NCBI GenBank assembly: GCA_001805125.1
Contig: MHEF01000029.1
Span: 1-10,737 of the forward strand
Source of the DNA: Nitrospirae bacterium RBG_13_39_12
GTDB taxonomy: Bacteria > Nitrospirota > Thermodesulfovibrionia > Thermodesulfovibrionales > SM23-35
Length of the DNA stretch: 10,737 nt
Direction of reading: 5' to 3'
Below the pieces are notes generated by a model that searched no databases, was not told where the DNA came from, and saw nothing but the letters and a program-made list of their open reading frames with translations. Below, one piece after another: positions 10,134 to 10,737 of this stretch; within the stretch, counting starts at the first letter, position 1, and the number at the start of each line of letters is the position of its first letter. Made by a program: the position numbers and the translations under genes.

Positions 10134-10737
10134 TTACTTCTTAGTATTTTTTTGGAGTTCTTTTTCAAAAAACTTTCTGTAGTTAGCAAGGGATTCTTCG
10201 TCTTCTGCCTCGAAGCGCAGGACAAGCACCGGCTGGGTGTTGCTTGCTCTTATGAGTCCCCATCCTTTTTCAAAAACAACTCTTATTCCGTCTATGTCAT
10301 AGATTTTCTTTATGTTAAAAGGGCTGCTGCCTGATGCGCTGTACTCCTTAAAACGGCGCACCAGTTCTTCCACCTCCATTTTTTTCCGTTCCTCAGGACA
10401 GTCTATACGTATCTCCGGTGTAGAATGCATACGCGGGATTCCGGAAAGCAGGTCGTTAATCCCGAGACCTGTGGTCTTCATAATCTCAACAAGCCTGAAA
10501 GTTGTATAGAGCCCGTCATCAAACCCGAAGTAATCGTCTGAAATGAAGATGTGGCCGCTGAACTCTCCTGCAAGGACAGAGCCCTCTTTCCTCATCTTGT
10601 CTTTTATGAGCGAGTGACCTGTCTTCCACATGATGGGTCTGCCGCCGTGCTTCTCTATATCGTCAAACATCAACTGCGAACATTTAACGTCTCCAATGAC
10701 AACTGCGCCGGGTTTTTTTCTCAGGATATCTCTTGCA
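10134..10737 (-). CDS. manB: Phosphomannomutase/phosphoglucomutase, C-terminal part
   Basis: The gene runs off the right edge; 200 residues are visible. The frame is open through the edge (ARDILRKKPGAVVIGDVKCSQ...), so the gene does not begin at the internal TTG/ATG near 10670. Alpha-D-phosphohexomutase marks seen: GDVKCS (15-20 of the visible part), KTGHSLIKDKM (38-48), GEFSGHIFISDDYFGFDDGLY (57-77, sugar-binding GExSGH), and the phosphate-binding RASNTQPVLVLRFEA (163-177) near the C-terminus. It interconverts Man-6-P and Man-1-P (and possibly the glucose phosphates), supplying ManC. The catalytic Ser lies outside the window. Which sugar it prefers cannot be told; the context favours mannose. 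Confidence 0.92.
   Translation of the reverse strand, partial: ARDILRKKPGAVVIGDVKCSQLMFDDIEKHGGRPIMWKTGHSLIKDKMRKEGSVLAGEFSGHIFISDDYFGFDDGLYTTFRLVEIMKTTGLGINDLLSGIPRMHSTPEIRIDCPEERKKMEVEELVRRFKEYSASGSSPFNIKKIYDIDGIRVVFEKGWGLIRASNTQPVLVLRFEAEDEESLANYRKFFEKELQKNTKK

Noticed and set aside
9967..10334. Two overlapping plus-strand frames rich in hydrophobic residues
   Set aside because: They arise from T-rich spacer DNA and heptamer repeats and run antisense into the phosphomannomutase gene.

Overview
The window is bacterial, AT-rich DNA with almost every gene on the minus strand. Read in the direction of transcription (right to left) it is a nucleotide-sugar supply and exopolysaccharide (EPS) regulation locus, followed by an accessory strip of toxin-antitoxin genes and gene debris. 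The EPS-type MarR regulator, the SxtJ-type membrane protein, the four-helix-bundle protein, and dense degenerate short repeats resemble Nitrospirota, Desulfobacterota-like or related environmental genomes. I cannot fix the phylum from this sequence alone.

Right part (10737 to 7841): the C-terminal part of a phosphomannomutase/phosphoglucomutase, a four-helix-bundle protein, and manC, a bifunctional mannose-1-phosphate guanylyltransferase/mannose-6-phosphate isomerase with an odd Lys/Pro tail. Next is about 580 bp without a gene, full of 7-nt degenerate repeats. It ends in a sigma70-like promoter (7420-7447) and a leader carrying an ops/JUMPstart-like element (7344-7357) inside a hairpin. That leader runs into the EPS MarR-type regulator (6912-7259).

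Middle part (6714 to 2427): an unlisted 54-residue single-pass membrane protein, UDP-glucuronate decarboxylase (UXS), an SxtJ-family membrane protein, gmd and fcl. Together the window covers Man-6-P/Man-1-P to GDP-Man (ManB, ManC) to GDP-4-keto-6-deoxymannose (Gmd) to GDP-L-fucose (Fcl), and also UDP-glucuronate to UDP-xylose (UXS).

Left part (2260 to 1): a type II antitoxin whose RelE-type toxin partner has an internal stop, a truncated DUF2442 remnant, a GIY-YIG nuclease wrapped in intergenic repeats, and an MntA/HepT pair cut by the window edge.

The most unusual feature is how much short repetitive DNA has entered genes. Related 7-nt repeat elements sit in frame, in the same reading phase, inside gmd, fcl and manC. 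A 9-nt repeat found between genes also appears to build the C-terminal tail of ManC. A separate 63-bp dispersed element with a potential covarying stem recurs in three spacers of the EPS cluster.
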